A stretch of DNA of 64,000 nucleotides from SHZI01 sp964417725 (GCA_964417725.1 CAYQIV010000003.1:85911-149910), one strand, 5' to 3'. Numbered from the stretch's first letter, positions 34,514 to 43,771 are shown. Notes: generated by a model not told the origin, from the sequence alone. Numbers and translations: made by a program.

Positions 34514-35254
34514 TCATCCCGAACGGACATGCGTCCGGTAACGCGTGACATCCGGAACCCCGGCGGCGGAAAATCCTTCGTGGCGAAGCCGGCAGGCTTC
34601 GCACTGGCCACAGGCACGCCCTGCGGCATCCGCCTGATAACAGGAAACGGTGAGCGCATAGTCGACACCCAGACTGACGCCACGGCGGATGATCTCGGCC
34701 TTGCTCAGGGACAGCAGCGGGGCCCTGATGAGGATGGGACGGCCTTCGATACCGCGCCTGGTCGCCAGATCAGCCATGCGCTGAAAGGCTGCCAGATATT
34801 CCGGACGGCAGTCCGGATAGCCGGAGTAATCGACGGCATTGACTCCGGTATAGATGTAGTCTGCATCAAGCACTTCGGCCCAGCCGAGCGCAAGAGACAT
34901 GAAGACGGTGTTGCGCGCGGGAACGTAGGTGACGGGGATGGCAGCCGCGCCCGCCCGCGTCGCGCCGGCTTCCGTCTGGCCGCCTCGCGGCACCACGCCG
35001 ACAGGCACCGCAATGCGGGGGTCCGTCAGTGCAGAACCGCCGATTTGATCCAGCCCCAGATGCAGGGTGCGGTGTTCGACCACGCCCAGCGATGCGGCCA
35101 GCGCAACTGCCGCCGCCAGTTCGGCGCGATGTCGTTGACCGTAATCGAAGCTGAGTGCATAACAGGAGCAGCCATCCTGACGGGCGATGGCGAGGCAGGT
35201 TGCGGAATCCATGCCCCCGGAAAGCATCACCACTGCGCGCAGCCGGCCCGCCAT
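34514..35254 (-). CDS. queC: 7-cyano-7-deazaguanine synthase
   Basis: ATP-dependent preQ0 synthase of the queuosine pathway. 246 residues from the ATG at 35254. PP-loop VVMLSGGMDSATCLAIA, SFDYGQRHRAELA, VPARNTVFMSLAL, and the C-terminal zinc cysteines in SCYQADAAGRACGQCEACR. Two bases downstream of the queE stop. QueE makes its substrate, 7-carboxy-7-deazaguanine. Confidence 0.96.
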   Translation of the reverse strand: MAGRLRAVVMLSGGMDSATCLAIARQDGCSCYALSFDYGQRHRAELAAAVALAASLGVVEHRTLHLGLDQIGGSALTDPRIAVPVGVVPRGGQTEAGATRAGAAAIPVTYVPARNTVFMSLALGWAEVLDADYIYTGVNAVDYSGYPDCRPEYLAAFQRMADLATRRGIEGRPILIRAPLLSLSKAEIIRRGVSLGVDYALTVSCYQADAAGRACGQCEACRLRHEGFSAAGVPDVTRYRTHVRSG

Positions 35255-35256
35255 GA

Positions 35257-35958
35257 TCAATGACCCCGCTCGTCACCCCACAGGTATTTGTGGATCTGCA
35301 ACTGGAACCGGACCGGCAGATGGTCGGCAAGGATCCACTCCGCCAGCTGACGGGCATCCTGGGTGGACCAGGCTGGCGAGAACAGCACTTCGCAGCCATA
35401 CGGGTGAATGCGCGGCAGCATGTCGCGTGCCCATTCGTAGTCGGCACGGTCGCAGATGACGAACTTGACCTGATCGGCAGGCCGCAGGCGCATGAGGTTA
35501 TCCCGGAGATTGCGCGCCGCCTCACCCGAGGCAGGGGTCTTGATATCCATGACCAGCATGACGCGTGAATCGATATCGGCGATATCGAGCGCACCGGATG
35601 TCTCCAGCGAAACCACGTAGCCGGCATCGCACAACCGCCGCATCAGCGCCCGGCATCCCGGCTGGGTCAGCGGCTCGCCGCCGGTAACGCAGACATGGCG
35701 CACGCCAAAGGCGTCGACACGGGCAAGGACATCTTCGGGCGCCAGGCGCTCACCGCCGTGAAAGGCATAGGCCGTATCGCAATACCGGCACCGCAGCGGG
35801 CAACCGGTCAGGCGCACGAAGGCCGTAGGGTAACCGGCCAGCCTGGACTCCCCCTGGATGGAGCAGAAGATCTCCGTAACCCGAAGTCCTGCGGGATACA
35901 CCGCCTGCGTCGTGTGATCTTCCGGCATGGACGAGAGGGATGGCGGTTGATCCGCCAT
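35257..35958 (-). CDS. queE: 7-carboxy-7-deazaguanine synthase
   Basis: Radical SAM enzyme converting 6-carboxytetrahydropterin to 7-carboxy-7-deazaguanine. 233 residues; the [4Fe-4S] motif CPLRCRYCDT (CX3CX2C) is intact, with IQGESRLAGYPTAFVRLTGC before it and CVTGGEPLTQPG after. An N-terminal lead of about 20 residues precedes the fold. The ATG overlaps the cpoB stop by one base (TGATG). Confidence 0.95.
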   Translation of the reverse strand: MADQPPSLSSMPEDHTTQAVYPAGLRVTEIFCSIQGESRLAGYPTAFVRLTGCPLRCRYCDTAYAFHGGERLAPEDVLARVDAFGVRHVCVTGGEPLTQPGCRALMRRLCDAGYVVSLETSGALDIADIDSRVMLVMDIKTPASGEAARNLRDNLMRLRPADQVKFVICDRADYEWARDMLPRIHPYGCEVLFSPAWSTQDARQLAEWILADHLPVRFQLQIHKYLWGDERGH

Positions 35959-36791
35959 CAGCGACCTGCCTCCAGAGCACGCAATCGTTCAGTGGCCAGG
36001 CGCGCAGCCGTCGTCTCCGGATAGCTGGCGATCACGGCATCAAGTGCCTTGCGCGCCGCGTCGTAGCGTTTGAGTTCGAGGTTGCAGTAGCCGATTTTCA
36101 GCAGCGCATCAGGGATCTTGCGCGATTGCGGAAAACCGTCCAGCACACGCTGGAACTCTGTCAGGGCTTTCTCGTAGCGCTGGCTCACATAGTGCGTCTC
36201 GGCGAGCCAGTATTGCGCGTTGTCACTCAGCGAACTGTCCGGGAAGGCGACCATGAACTGGCGCAACGCGAGGCTGGCTTCGTCGTAGCGGCCTTGCTTG
36301 AGCAACTCGAAAGCCGCCTGGTAATTGGCACGGTCGCTGCCGCCGGGAACGGGCAACTGGCCAGGCCTGAGCTTGCCGCCATCGAGCACGCCGCGGCCAT
36401 CTCCACCCGCGGCCAAGGTACCGCTTTTCTCCAGTAGCTGAATGCGGTTGTCGAGGTCGACGTACTGCTGCCGCTGCGCCCCGGCACCCTGTTCGACCGT
36501 ATTGGCAAGCACCTCAACCTGGTCGCGCAGCGACTGCGTATCCCGCTGGAGCTGTTCCAGACGCCTGAGCAGCTGCGTCAGCCCATCGCTGTCGATGACC
36601 CGCTCGACACGCGACAGACGGGAATCGAGTTCCGACTGCTTGATGTAGACAGGGTCTTCTTCCGGCGGCACCATCGTGCATCCTGCGGCCAGCAGGCCAA
36701 GGAACAGGGCGAACGGACCCGACAACCGCCTCGGTGACCGGTTGCCGCCAGTGGCGACACCATGGCCCGTGTTGCCCGTCACCGTCTTCAT
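35958..36791 (-). CDS. cpoB: Cell division coordinator CpoB, with a lipobox-like signal
   Basis: Periplasmic TPR protein that links Tol-Pal to PBP1B during constriction. 277 residues from the ATG at 36791. N-terminal coiled coil (SELDSRLSRVERVIDSDGLT region), Gly/Pro linker, then three TPR-like repeats (NYQAAFELLKQGRYDEASLA, AQYWLAETHYVSQRYEKALT, ALLKIGYCNLELKRYDAARK). The signal sequence ends LFLGLLAAGC at Cys38, a lipobox, so the protein is predicted to be a lipoprotein, unlike soluble E. coli CpoB. The ATG overlaps the pal stop by four bases. Confidence 0.93.
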   Translation of the reverse strand: MKTVTGNTGHGVATGGNRSPRRLSGPFALFLGLLAAGCTMVPPEEDPVYIKQSELDSRLSRVERVIDSDGLTQLLRRLEQLQRDTQSLRDQVEVLANTVEQGAGAQRQQYVDLDNRIQLLEKSGTLAAGGDGRGVLDGGKLRPGQLPVPGGSDRANYQAAFELLKQGRYDEASLALRQFMVAFPDSSLSDNAQYWLAETHYVSQRYEKALTEFQRVLDGFPQSRKIPDALLKIGYCNLELKRYDAARKALDAVIASYPETTAARLATERLRALEAGR

Positions 36792-37333
36792 TGCCCGTAG
36801 ACGATCTCGACGCGGCGGTTGAGCGACCACGCTTCTTCGTCGCTGCCCAGCACCGCAGGGCGCTCCTCGCCGTAGCTCACGGTAGCGATCTGGTCCGCCC
36901 CTGCCCCCTGCAACAGCAGTACGTTGCGTACGGCCTGCGCCCGGCGCTCACCGAGGCCGATGTTGTACTCCCGCGTGCCCCGCTCGTCCGCATGTCCCTC
37001 GAGACGGATCCTCGCTCCGGGGTTGGCCGACAGGTAGCGGCCATGCGCCTGGATCGCGGCATTGTGCTCCGGCCTGATATCGAAACGGTCGTAGTCGAAA
37101 TAGACGATCCGGTTCTCCTGCGTCGCACCCGGCCCGCCGAGCGCCGCCTCGCCCGCTGACCCGCCGAGTGGACCACCCGAGCCGCCGCCACCCTGGTCGA
37201 CGCCCGTCGCGGTGACACCCTCCCGCTGTACACCACCGACGGCCCCTTCCTCCATCACCGACTTCGAGGGGCCGCTGCAGGCGCTCACGAGCAGAGCCAG
37301 CACGACCGCCGCCATTGCACGAGAAGTGTTCAT
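36788..37333 (-). CDS. pal: Peptidoglycan-associated lipoprotein
   Basis: Outer-membrane lipoprotein of the Tol-Pal system. 181 residues from the ATG at 37333; signal with lipobox LLVSAC (Cys19), a glycine-rich linker (GGGGSGGPLGGSAG), then the OmpA-like peptidoglycan-binding domain (YFDYDRFDIRPEHNAAIQAH, GHADERGTREYNIGLGERRA). An ATG 39 bases upstream overlaps the tolB end region and would spoil the signal peptide. The 41-base gap after tolB is AT-rich and holds a TACAAT box, a possible internal promoter. Confidence 0.96.
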   Translation of the reverse strand: MNTSRAMAAVVLALLVSACSGPSKSVMEEGAVGGVQREGVTATGVDQGGGGSGGPLGGSAGEAALGGPGATQENRIVYFDYDRFDIRPEHNAAIQAHGRYLSANPGARIRLEGHADERGTREYNIGLGERRAQAVRNVLLLQGAGADQIATVSYGEERPAVLGSDEEAWSLNRRVEIVYGQ

Positions 37334-37374
37334 GATGCTTGACGTTTCCATTGTAAAGTATTGTACAAACACGA

Positions 37375-38667
37375 TTAATTAAGCGGAAATGGCCCCCAGG
37401 CTGGCTCGCGCACATCCCCCGTGGTCAGCGGGATGCGCCCGCGCCGGCGCCCGTCGGCACTGACCAGCGCCAGCACCCCGCGCCCGTTGTCGCGGGTCGC
37501 ATAGATGAGAAACTCGCCGTTCGGCGCGAAGCTGGGAGACTCGTCGAGACGGCCGTCGGTCAGCACCTGCACCACCGCGCGCGCCGGGTCCAGGGTCGCG
37601 ATTCTATAGTTGCCCCGGTCGTTATGCACCATCGCCAACAGCCGGCCATCGGGGGCAACGCGCGGGCGCGCGTTGTACCTGCCCTCAAAGCTGACACGCG
37701 CCGGCCGGCCGCCTTCGGCATTGATCCGGTAGACCTGCGGATTGCCCGTGGCATCGGAGGTGTAGTAGATCTCCCGCCCGTCGGCCGACCATGCCGGCTC
37801 GGTTTCGATCGATGACCCATCGGTGAGGCGGGTGAGGACCTGCGTGGCGATATCCAGCGTGTAGATGTCGAGGTTGCCGTCCGGGCGGGACAGCGATACG
37901 GCCAGCCGCCGGCCATCAGGCGACCAGGCCGGGGCGCCGTTGACCCCGGGCCTCGCCGAAACGCGTTTACGCGCTCCCGAGCGCAGCGCCTGCACCCAGA
38001 TTTCGGAACGACGGTTTTCGAAGGACACGTAAGCCAGTCGTCGGCCATCGGGTGACCAGGCCGGCGACATCAGTGCTTCGGGCGACTCGACCAGAACACG
38101 CGGGTTCTCGCCATCGGAATCGGCGACAATCAGCCGCGAGACACTTCGGCCAGGGCTGCGGGTCACGGTGACATAGGCGATCTGCGTGGCAAAAACCCCG
38201 GGGATGCCGGTCAGCTTTTCGTAGATCACATCGGCGACACGGTGACTGTTGTGCCGCAGGTCGGCCGTGGTCGAGGACTGCCGATAGCCAAGCACCTGCT
38301 CACCGCGCAGCACGTCGAACACGTGGAACTGGATCTCGTGGAGGTCGGCTCCCGCCGCGCGCACGTTACCGATGACGAGGATCTCGACCTTCTGCATTCG
38401 CCAGCCCCCGAAGTCGATGTCGGTGCCGCTGGTCGGTTGCTGCAACATGTCGCCCCGGTCCATGGGGTCGAAACGCCCGGAACGACGCAGGTCGGCGGCC
38501 ACGATCGCGGCCACGTCGAGGGGTGCCGTACCACCAAACGGTACCACTGCCACCGGCAGCGCCTTGTCGACGCCCTCGGTGATCTCGATGCGCAGTTGGG
38601 CGCTGACCTGCGCCGCATACAGCAGCACCAGCACGACCCCCGCCACCCTGACCAATCCCTGTCGCAT
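37375..38667 (-). CDS. tolB: Tol-Pal system beta-propeller protein TolB
   Basis: Periplasmic propeller that binds Pal and colicins. 430 residues with signal peptide (VRVAGVVLVLLYAAQVSAQ), N-terminal domain (about 25-150) and C-terminal six-bladed propeller with repeats of the type SPAWSPDGRRLAYVSFENR, APAWSPDGRRLAVSLSRPDG and EPAWSADGREIYYTSDATGN. Between tolA and pal in the conserved order. Confidence 0.96.
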   Translation of the reverse strand: MRQGLVRVAGVVLVLLYAAQVSAQLRIEITEGVDKALPVAVVPFGGTAPLDVAAIVAADLRRSGRFDPMDRGDMLQQPTSGTDIDFGGWRMQKVEILVIGNVRAAGADLHEIQFHVFDVLRGEQVLGYRQSSTTADLRHNSHRVADVIYEKLTGIPGVFATQIAYVTVTRSPGRSVSRLIVADSDGENPRVLVESPEALMSPAWSPDGRRLAYVSFENRRSEIWVQALRSGARKRVSARPGVNGAPAWSPDGRRLAVSLSRPDGNLDIYTLDIATQVLTRLTDGSSIETEPAWSADGREIYYTSDATGNPQVYRINAEGGRPARVSFEGRYNARPRVAPDGRLLAMVHNDRGNYRIATLDPARAVVQVLTDGRLDESPSFAPNGEFLIYATRDNGRGVLALVSADGRRRGRIPLTTGDVREPAWGPFPLN

Positions 38668-38703
38668 ATCGCCTATCCTCTGCCCGCCACCGGTGCGGTT
38701 GGC

Positions 38704-39633
38704 CTATTCTTCGGGTTTGAAGACAAATGACAAGTTCCTTTCGAAAAGCGCAGGGGTGGCCGGTGCCGGCAATGGCGAAGCACGCAAGATGGCCTGCTCG
38801 ATGGAGCGGCGGACGGCTTCATCTCCGTTGCAGCGACCGATACGCACGCCAGTCACTTCGCCGCCGGGGATCTGCGTCACCGTCACCTCGCATTCGAGAC
38901 CGCTGCGTGCACTCGCGGGCCTGATCCAGTTGCGCGTGACTTTCTGGCGGATGAGGGCCACGTATTCAGCCAGCGCCCCCGAATCGACCGCCGCGGCCAG
39001 CCGCTCTTCCTCCGCCAGCTGGCGGGCCAGATCGGCCCGGGCCTGACGTTCACGTCGCGCCGCCTCATCGGCCTTGCGCTTTTCTTCGGCAAGGCGCCTT
39101 TCCTCCGCCTTGCGTTTTTCGTCTGCCTGGCGTTGCGCCTCCGCTTTCCGTCTTTCTTCGGCCTTGCGCTGCGCTTCAAGCCGGCGCTTCTCCTCCGCAA
39201 GGCGCTTCTCCTCGGCGAGGCGCTTCTGCTCGTCCTGGCGCTTTTCCTCGGCCCGCTGCAATTCAGCGAGGCGCTGCGCATCGGCGTCACGCTTGCGCTG
39301 TGCCTCGGCGGCAGCCTGACGTTCATCCACCACGGGTGGTGGCGGATCACGCCGTGACGGCTCAGGTGGCGCCTTGCGCGGTGCCGGCTCCAACAACTCG
39401 GCATCGACCACCCGGGCCTTGAGCGCCACCTGGGGAGGCACCTCGCGAGGCCACTGGACGTTGCTGAAGAGAAATGCGACGAGCAGCACGCCGTGCCCCG
39501 CCAGCGACCAGAGCACACTACGGCGCAGGCGGCGCTGCTCGACCTGTGCCGCTGGCGCGGCGGGACGCCTGGAGGCGGTCATTGAGGCTCGCGCCTGCCC
39601 GGCCCGCACCTGTCCCGCATGACGAGACGACAT
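38704..39633 (-). CDS. tolA: Tol-Pal inner-membrane protein TolA
   Basis: Spans from inner membrane to Pal/TolB. 309 residues from the ATG at 39633 (an ATG at 39582 is an alternative). N-terminal transmembrane helix (SVLWSLAGHGVLLVAFLFSN), a proline-rich segment, a long Lys/Glu/Ala coiled coil of about 130 residues (repeated RLAEEKR/RKAEE units), and a C-terminal TolA/TonB-like domain (IRQKVTRNWIRPASARSG, LECEVTVTQIPGGEVTGVRI). The larger open frame upstream overlaps tolR and is not coding. Confidence 0.94.
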   Translation of the reverse strand: MSSRHAGQVRAGQARASMTASRRPAAPAAQVEQRRLRRSVLWSLAGHGVLLVAFLFSNVQWPREVPPQVALKARVVDAELLEPAPRKAPPEPSRRDPPPPVVDERQAAAEAQRKRDADAQRLAELQRAEEKRQDEQKRLAEEKRLAEEKRRLEAQRKAEERRKAEAQRQADEKRKAEERRLAEEKRKADEAARRERQARADLARQLAEEERLAAAVDSGALAEYVALIRQKVTRNWIRPASARSGLECEVTVTQIPGGEVTGVRIGRCNGDEAVRRSIEQAILRASPLPAPATPALFERNLSFVFKPEE

Positions 39634-39652
39634 CGCATCAGTCCCGCAGCCT

Positions 39653-40081
39653 TCAACCTCGCGGACCCGGGGACTCGGTGAGGAAGCCGACCTGGGCCGC
39701 ACCGGCCTGCTGGAGCAGGACCATGGCCGCGACCACCTCTCCGTATGGCACCCGCCGGTCGGCCTTGACCAGTACCGGCGTGGCCGGATTGCGCCGCAGG
39801 ACGGCCGAGGCCAGCTCGACGACGCGCGCCGGCGGAATCGGCGATTTGCGCGCATCACCGACGCTCAGGTACAACTGCCCGGCCTCGTCCACGGACAGCA
39901 CCAGCGGGGCCTGCTCCTGAGTGGCCAGGGGCACCGCGGCGGCCTGCGGCAACTCGACGTCGATACCCTGGGTGAGCAGCGGTGCCGTGACCATGAAAAT
40001 CACCAGCAGGACGAGCATCACGTCGATATACGGCACGACGTTGATTTCTCCCATCAGGCGGCGCTTGCGCGAACGACGCAT
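39653..40081 (-). CDS. tolR: Tol-Pal system protein TolR
   Basis: ExbD/TolR family stator partner of TolQ. 142 residues: INVVPYIDVMLVLLVIFMVT with the proton-coupling aspartate in the single transmembrane helix, then the periplasmic domain ending VLLQQAGAAQVGFLTE. Four bases after tolQ. Confidence 0.96.
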   Translation of the reverse strand: MRRSRKRRLMGEINVVPYIDVMLVLLVIFMVTAPLLTQGIDVELPQAAAVPLATQEQAPLVLSVDEAGQLYLSVGDARKSPIPPARVVELASAVLRRNPATPVLVKADRRVPYGEVVAAMVLLQQAGAAQVGFLTESPGPRG

Positions 40082-40085
40082 CCGC

Positions 40086-40811
40086 TTACCTCCCCTGGCT
40101 CTGGCTCTGGCTCGTTACCACACCCGGGCGCAGGCGGGCGTGGGCCTGGCGCTGCAGGATGCTGTAGAACTCCTCGATGAATGCGTCGTAGCGCACCTCG
40201 AGGCGCGCCACCTTGTCGGCATAGCGGTTGTAGGCGATCACCGCCGGAATCGCCGCAAACAGGCCGATGGCGGTCGCAATGAGCGCCTCGGCGATGCCGG
40301 GTGCCACGACCGCCAGGGTCGCCGACTGCACGCTGCCGAGACCGCGGAAGGAATTCATGATGCCCCACACGGTACCGAACAGCCCGACGTAGGGACTGGT
40401 TGAACCGATGGTGGCGAGGGTCGAGAGGCTTTCCTCGAGGCGGTCCATCTCGCGCAGGTGCGCCACCTGCATGGCGCGCCGCACCGCTTCCATGACGCGG
40501 TCCGGCGCCACCCCGGGCTGATCGAGCTGCCGGCGGTACTCGCGAAAACCCGCTTCGAAAAGCCCGGCCATGTCGCGTGCGGGGGCATTGTCGGCGGTCA
40601 ACTCACGGTACTTGGCGCCGAGGTCACCGCCCGACCAGAAGCCGGCCTCGAAAGCATTCGACCCGGTTGCGGCTTCATCCAGGACGCGCCGCTTGCGGAT
40701 GATGATCGCCCACGATGTCACCGACGCTGCAAGCAGCAGGAGCATCACCAGCTGGACGATGAGGCTGGCCGAGAGGATGAGGTCGAAAATCGATTGATCA
40801 GCGGATGGCAT
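40086..40811 (-). CDS. tolQ: Tol-Pal system protein TolQ
   Basis: MotA/TolQ/ExbB proton channel protein that powers TolA. 241 residues, three transmembrane helices: about 15-37, then LGTV-type region SPYVGLFGTVWGIMNSFRGL and LAVVAPGIAEALIATAIGLF. Starts eight bases after ruvB; the acyl-CoA thioesterase gene ybgC, which usually heads the tol operon, is not between them. Confidence 0.96.
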   Translation of the reverse strand: MPSADQSIFDLILSASLIVQLVMLLLLAASVTSWAIIIRKRRVLDEAATGSNAFEAGFWSGGDLGAKYRELTADNAPARDMAGLFEAGFREYRRQLDQPGVAPDRVMEAVRRAMQVAHLREMDRLEESLSTLATIGSTSPYVGLFGTVWGIMNSFRGLGSVQSATLAVVAPGIAEALIATAIGLFAAIPAVIAYNRYADKVARLEVRYDAFIEEFYSILQRQAHARLRPGVVTSQSQSQGR

Positions 40812-40819
40812 GGTGTGTT

Positions 40820-41872
40820 TCAGCCCGGGTTGTCGGCATCGAACAGGTCGGCGGCCGCGCCGGCCGCGGTGTGCGGCGGGCTCAGGCCAAAATGCTGATA
40901 GGCAAGGCGGGTGGCCATGCGCCCGCGTGCGGTGCGGCTCAGGTAGCCCTGCTGGATGAGGAACGGTTCGAGGACATCTTCGATGGTGCCGCGCTCCTCG
41001 CCGAGCGCGGCGGCCAGCGACTCCACCCCCACCGGCCCGCCGTCGAAGCGCTCGATGATGAGCCGCAGCAGGCGCCGGTCGAGGACATCGAAGCCACCCG
41101 GATCGACATCGAGCATGTCCATGGCAGCGCGCGCAGCCTCGGCATCGATGCAGCCCCGCGCTTCCACTTCGACGAAATCGCGCACCCGGCGCAGCAAGCG
41201 ATTGGCGATGCGCGGCGTGCCCCGCGCACGCGCGGCGATCTGGCGTGTGCCTTCGGCATCGGCCGCCACGCCGAGGATGCGTGCCGAGCGCGTGACGATC
41301 TCGTCCAGTTCGTCGATGGCGTAGAACTCAAGGCGCTGGACGATGCCGAAACGGTCGCGGAGCGGTGAGGTCAAGAGTCCGGCACGCGTGGTCGCGCCGA
41401 CCAGCGTGAACGGCGGCAGGTCGAGCTTGATGGAGCGCGCCGAGGGGCCCTCGCCGATGACGATGTCGAGCTGGAAGTCCTCCATCGCCGGATAGAGCAC
41501 TTCCTCGACGACCGGGCTGAGGCGGTGGATCTCGTCAACGAACAGCACGTCATGCGGCTCGAGGTTGGTGAGCAGCGCGGCAAGGTCGCCGGGGCGCTCG
41601 ATGACCGGCCCGGAGGTATGGCGCAGCTGAGTACCGAGTTCATTGGCGATGATGTGCGCCAGCGTGGTCTTGCCCAGCCCCGGCGGGCCGAAGATCAGCA
41701 CGTGATCAAGGGCCTGGGCACGCTGCCGCGCCGCCTGGATGAAAACGCCGAGCTGGCGCTTGACCGCCGGCTGGCCGATGTAGTCGGCGAGCCGGCGTGG
41801 GCGGATTGAGCGGTCGAGGGCCTCGTCCTCGCCGCGGGCACCAGCGCCAAGCAGTCGATCATCGGCACTCAT
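40820..41872 (-). CDS. ruvB: Holliday junction branch migration helicase RuvB
   Basis: AAA+ motor of the RuvABC resolvasome, 350 residues. Walker A FGPPGLGKTTLAHIIANELG, Walker B LFVDEIHRLS, sensor GATTRAGLLTSPLRDRFG and the C-terminal winged helix (QQGYLSRTARGRMAT). N-terminal RPRRLADYIGQPAVKRQLGV typical. ATGA overlap with ruvA. Confidence 0.97.
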   Translation of the reverse strand: MSADDRLLGAGARGEDEALDRSIRPRRLADYIGQPAVKRQLGVFIQAARQRAQALDHVLIFGPPGLGKTTLAHIIANELGTQLRHTSGPVIERPGDLAALLTNLEPHDVLFVDEIHRLSPVVEEVLYPAMEDFQLDIVIGEGPSARSIKLDLPPFTLVGATTRAGLLTSPLRDRFGIVQRLEFYAIDELDEIVTRSARILGVAADAEGTRQIAARARGTPRIANRLLRRVRDFVEVEARGCIDAEAARAAMDMLDVDPGGFDVLDRRLLRLIIERFDGGPVGVESLAAALGEERGTIEDVLEPFLIQQGYLSRTARGRMATRLAYQHFGLSPPHTAAGAAADLFDADNPG

Positions 41873-42486
41873 GACGACGCGCTCGTGCCACGACCGCCCG
41901 CACCGCGCAACGCGCTGCGCAGGAGCTGCTCGGTGGTTTCCCCGGGGGCCGCGACGACGGTATCGAGCATGCGTCGCGCTTCGGCCGGCTTGTAGCCGAG
42001 CGCGAGCAACGCATCGAGCGCAACATGCCGCGCATCGCCTTCGCCTTGCCGGCCGCCCATGCCGGCAGGCCCGGCCAGCAGCGGATGACCGACACGGTCG
42101 CGCATCTCGATGATGAGACGCTCGGCGGTCTTGCGCCCGACACCGGGCAGGCGCACCAGCGCCGCGGCATCATCACCTTCGACACAGCGGATGAAGTCGC
42201 CGACACTCATGCCCGAGAGGATGCCCAGCGCGATCTTTGCCCCTACCCCCGAGACCTTGAGCAGGTCACGAAACAGGCGCCGCTCCGCTTCGCTGGCAAA
42301 ACCATACAGGGTGTGGTGATCCTCACGGATGACGAGATGGGTGTGGAGCTGCACCGAGGTGCCCGTGTCAGGCAGGCGGAAACAGGTCGACAGCGGCGCC
42401 TCCATCTCGTAGCCGACGCCCTGCACATCGAGGACCAGCCGGGGCGGCTCCTTGTGGGTCAGGACACCGCGCAGAAAGCCGATCAT
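41869..42486 (-). CDS. ruvA: Holliday junction branch migration protein RuvA
   Basis: DNA-binding tetramer that loads RuvB. 205 residues from the ATG at 42486. OB domain MIGFLRGVLTHKEPPRLVLD, two HhH motifs (LKVSGVGAKIALGILSG, LVRLPGVGRKTAERLIIEM) and C-terminal RuvB-binding domain (ALLALGYKPAEARRML). Four-base overlaps with ruvC and ruvB. Confidence 0.96.
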   Translation of the reverse strand: MIGFLRGVLTHKEPPRLVLDVQGVGYEMEAPLSTCFRLPDTGTSVQLHTHLVIREDHHTLYGFASEAERRLFRDLLKVSGVGAKIALGILSGMSVGDFIRCVEGDDAAALVRLPGVGRKTAERLIIEMRDRVGHPLLAGPAGMGGRQGEGDARHVALDALLALGYKPAEARRMLDTVVAAPGETTEQLLRSALRGAGGRGTSASS

Positions 42487-43013
42487 TGCACCACCCCATC
42501 GCGCGACCCGGCCAGCGCCACCGCCAACCGTCGGCCGAGCGGTGCACTGTGGGCATGGCACAGTGCAATGGCCAGGGCATCGCTCTCGTCGGCCTGGCCG
42601 GCCTCGCGACGGTTGAGGAGCACTGCAACCATGTGGCCAACCTGGGCCTTGTCGGCCCCCCCGTTGCCGACCACGGCCAGCTTGACGGCGCGCGCGGCAT
42701 ATTCGTGCACGGGCAGGTCGGCGATGAAGCTGGCGCAGATGGCCGCGGCACGCGCCTGGCCGAGCTTGAGGGCCGAATCCGCGTTGCGGTGGATAAAGAC
42801 ACGCTCGACGGCCATGACCTGTGGCGCGTGTGCGGTGATGACTGCCTGCACACCCGCCCAGATGGTGCGCAGGCGGCCATGGCTTTCATCGTCGCGGGCA
42901 CGGATGCAGCCACTGGCAATGTAGGTCGAGCGTCGCCCGTCGGAATCGATGATCCCCCAGCCTGTGATGCGCGAGCCGGGGTCGATACCAAGGATGCGCT
43001 GGACGCCGGTCAT
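42483..43013 (-). CDS. ruvC: Crossover junction endodeoxyribonuclease RuvC
   Basis: Resolves Holliday junctions, 176 residues. Acidic catalytic residues in ILGIDPGSRITGWGII (Asp near residue 10), AVERVFIHRNADSALKLGQA (Glu), and DESDALAIALCHAH (two Asp). Starts four bases inside the yebC end. Confidence 0.96.
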   Translation of the reverse strand: MTGVQRILGIDPGSRITGWGIIDSDGRRSTYIASGCIRARDDESHGRLRTIWAGVQAVITAHAPQVMAVERVFIHRNADSALKLGQARAAAICASFIADLPVHEYAARAVKLAVVGNGGADKAQVGHMVAVLLNRREAGQADESDALAIALCHAHSAPLGRRLAVALAGSRDGVVQ

Positions 43014-43747
43014 GGTGTGTCGTCACCGGCCGGCAGGTCGGCATTGCAGTGCACTTGCTGTACGTCGTCGAGATCCTCGAGCGCGGCGACGAGCCGGGCG
43101 ACCTGCGCCGCCGCTTCCCCCTCCAGGACAGGCCGGATCTCGGCACGCCAGATGACCTCGTCGAGGGCCGCACTGAAACCCGCGCCGCCCAGCGCCTCGC
43201 GGACCGAGGCCAGATCACCCGGCGCCGTCAGTACCTCGAGGGAACGATCATCATTGGCGATGACATCTTCGGCACCGGCTTCGATGGCCACTGCCATGAG
43301 CGCGTCCTCATCGGTGCCAGGCGGGAAAACCAGCAGGCCGACGTGATTGAACAGATACGCCACAGACCCGTCGGCACCGAGGTTGCCACCGTGCCGCGTC
43401 AACGTGTGGCGCACCTCGGCAACGGTGCGATTGCGGTTGTCGGTCAGTGCCTCGACGAGCAGGGCCACCCCACCCGGGCCGTAGGCCTCGTAGATGATCT
43501 GCTCGTAGACCACTCCGTCGAGTTCGCCGGCACCGCGCCTGACGGCCCGATCGATGGTATCGCCGGGCATGTTGCCGGCCCGCGCCCTGTCGATGGCCAG
43601 GCGCAGCCGGGCGTTGCTGGCCGGGTCACTGCCGGCGCGCGCCGCCGTGGTCAGCTCGCGGATCAATTTGGTGAAGACCTTGCCCCGCTGCCTGTCCTGG
43701 GCATTCTTGCGGTGCTGGATGTTCGCCCACTTGCTGTGGCCGGCCAT
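43010..43747 (-). CDS. yebC: YebC/PmpR family protein
   Basis: 245 residues, MAGHSKWANIQHRKNAQDRQ, NMPGDTIDRAVRRGAG and YEAYGPGGVALLVEALTDNR are the TACO1/YebC signatures. Historically described as a transcriptional regulator; recent family work points to helping ribosomes through proline-rich stretches. Directly upstream of ruvC and coupled to it, the usual order. Confidence 0.95.
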   Translation of the reverse strand: MAGHSKWANIQHRKNAQDRQRGKVFTKLIRELTTAARAGSDPASNARLRLAIDRARAGNMPGDTIDRAVRRGAGELDGVVYEQIIYEAYGPGGVALLVEALTDNRNRTVAEVRHTLTRHGGNLGADGSVAYLFNHVGLLVFPPGTDEDALMAVAIEAGAEDVIANDDRSLEVLTAPGDLASVREALGGAGFSAALDEVIWRAEIRPVLEGEAAAQVARLVAALEDLDDVQQVHCNADLPAGDDTP

Positions 43748-43771
43748 GGGTCGTGTTCCCGCCGTGCGGCC

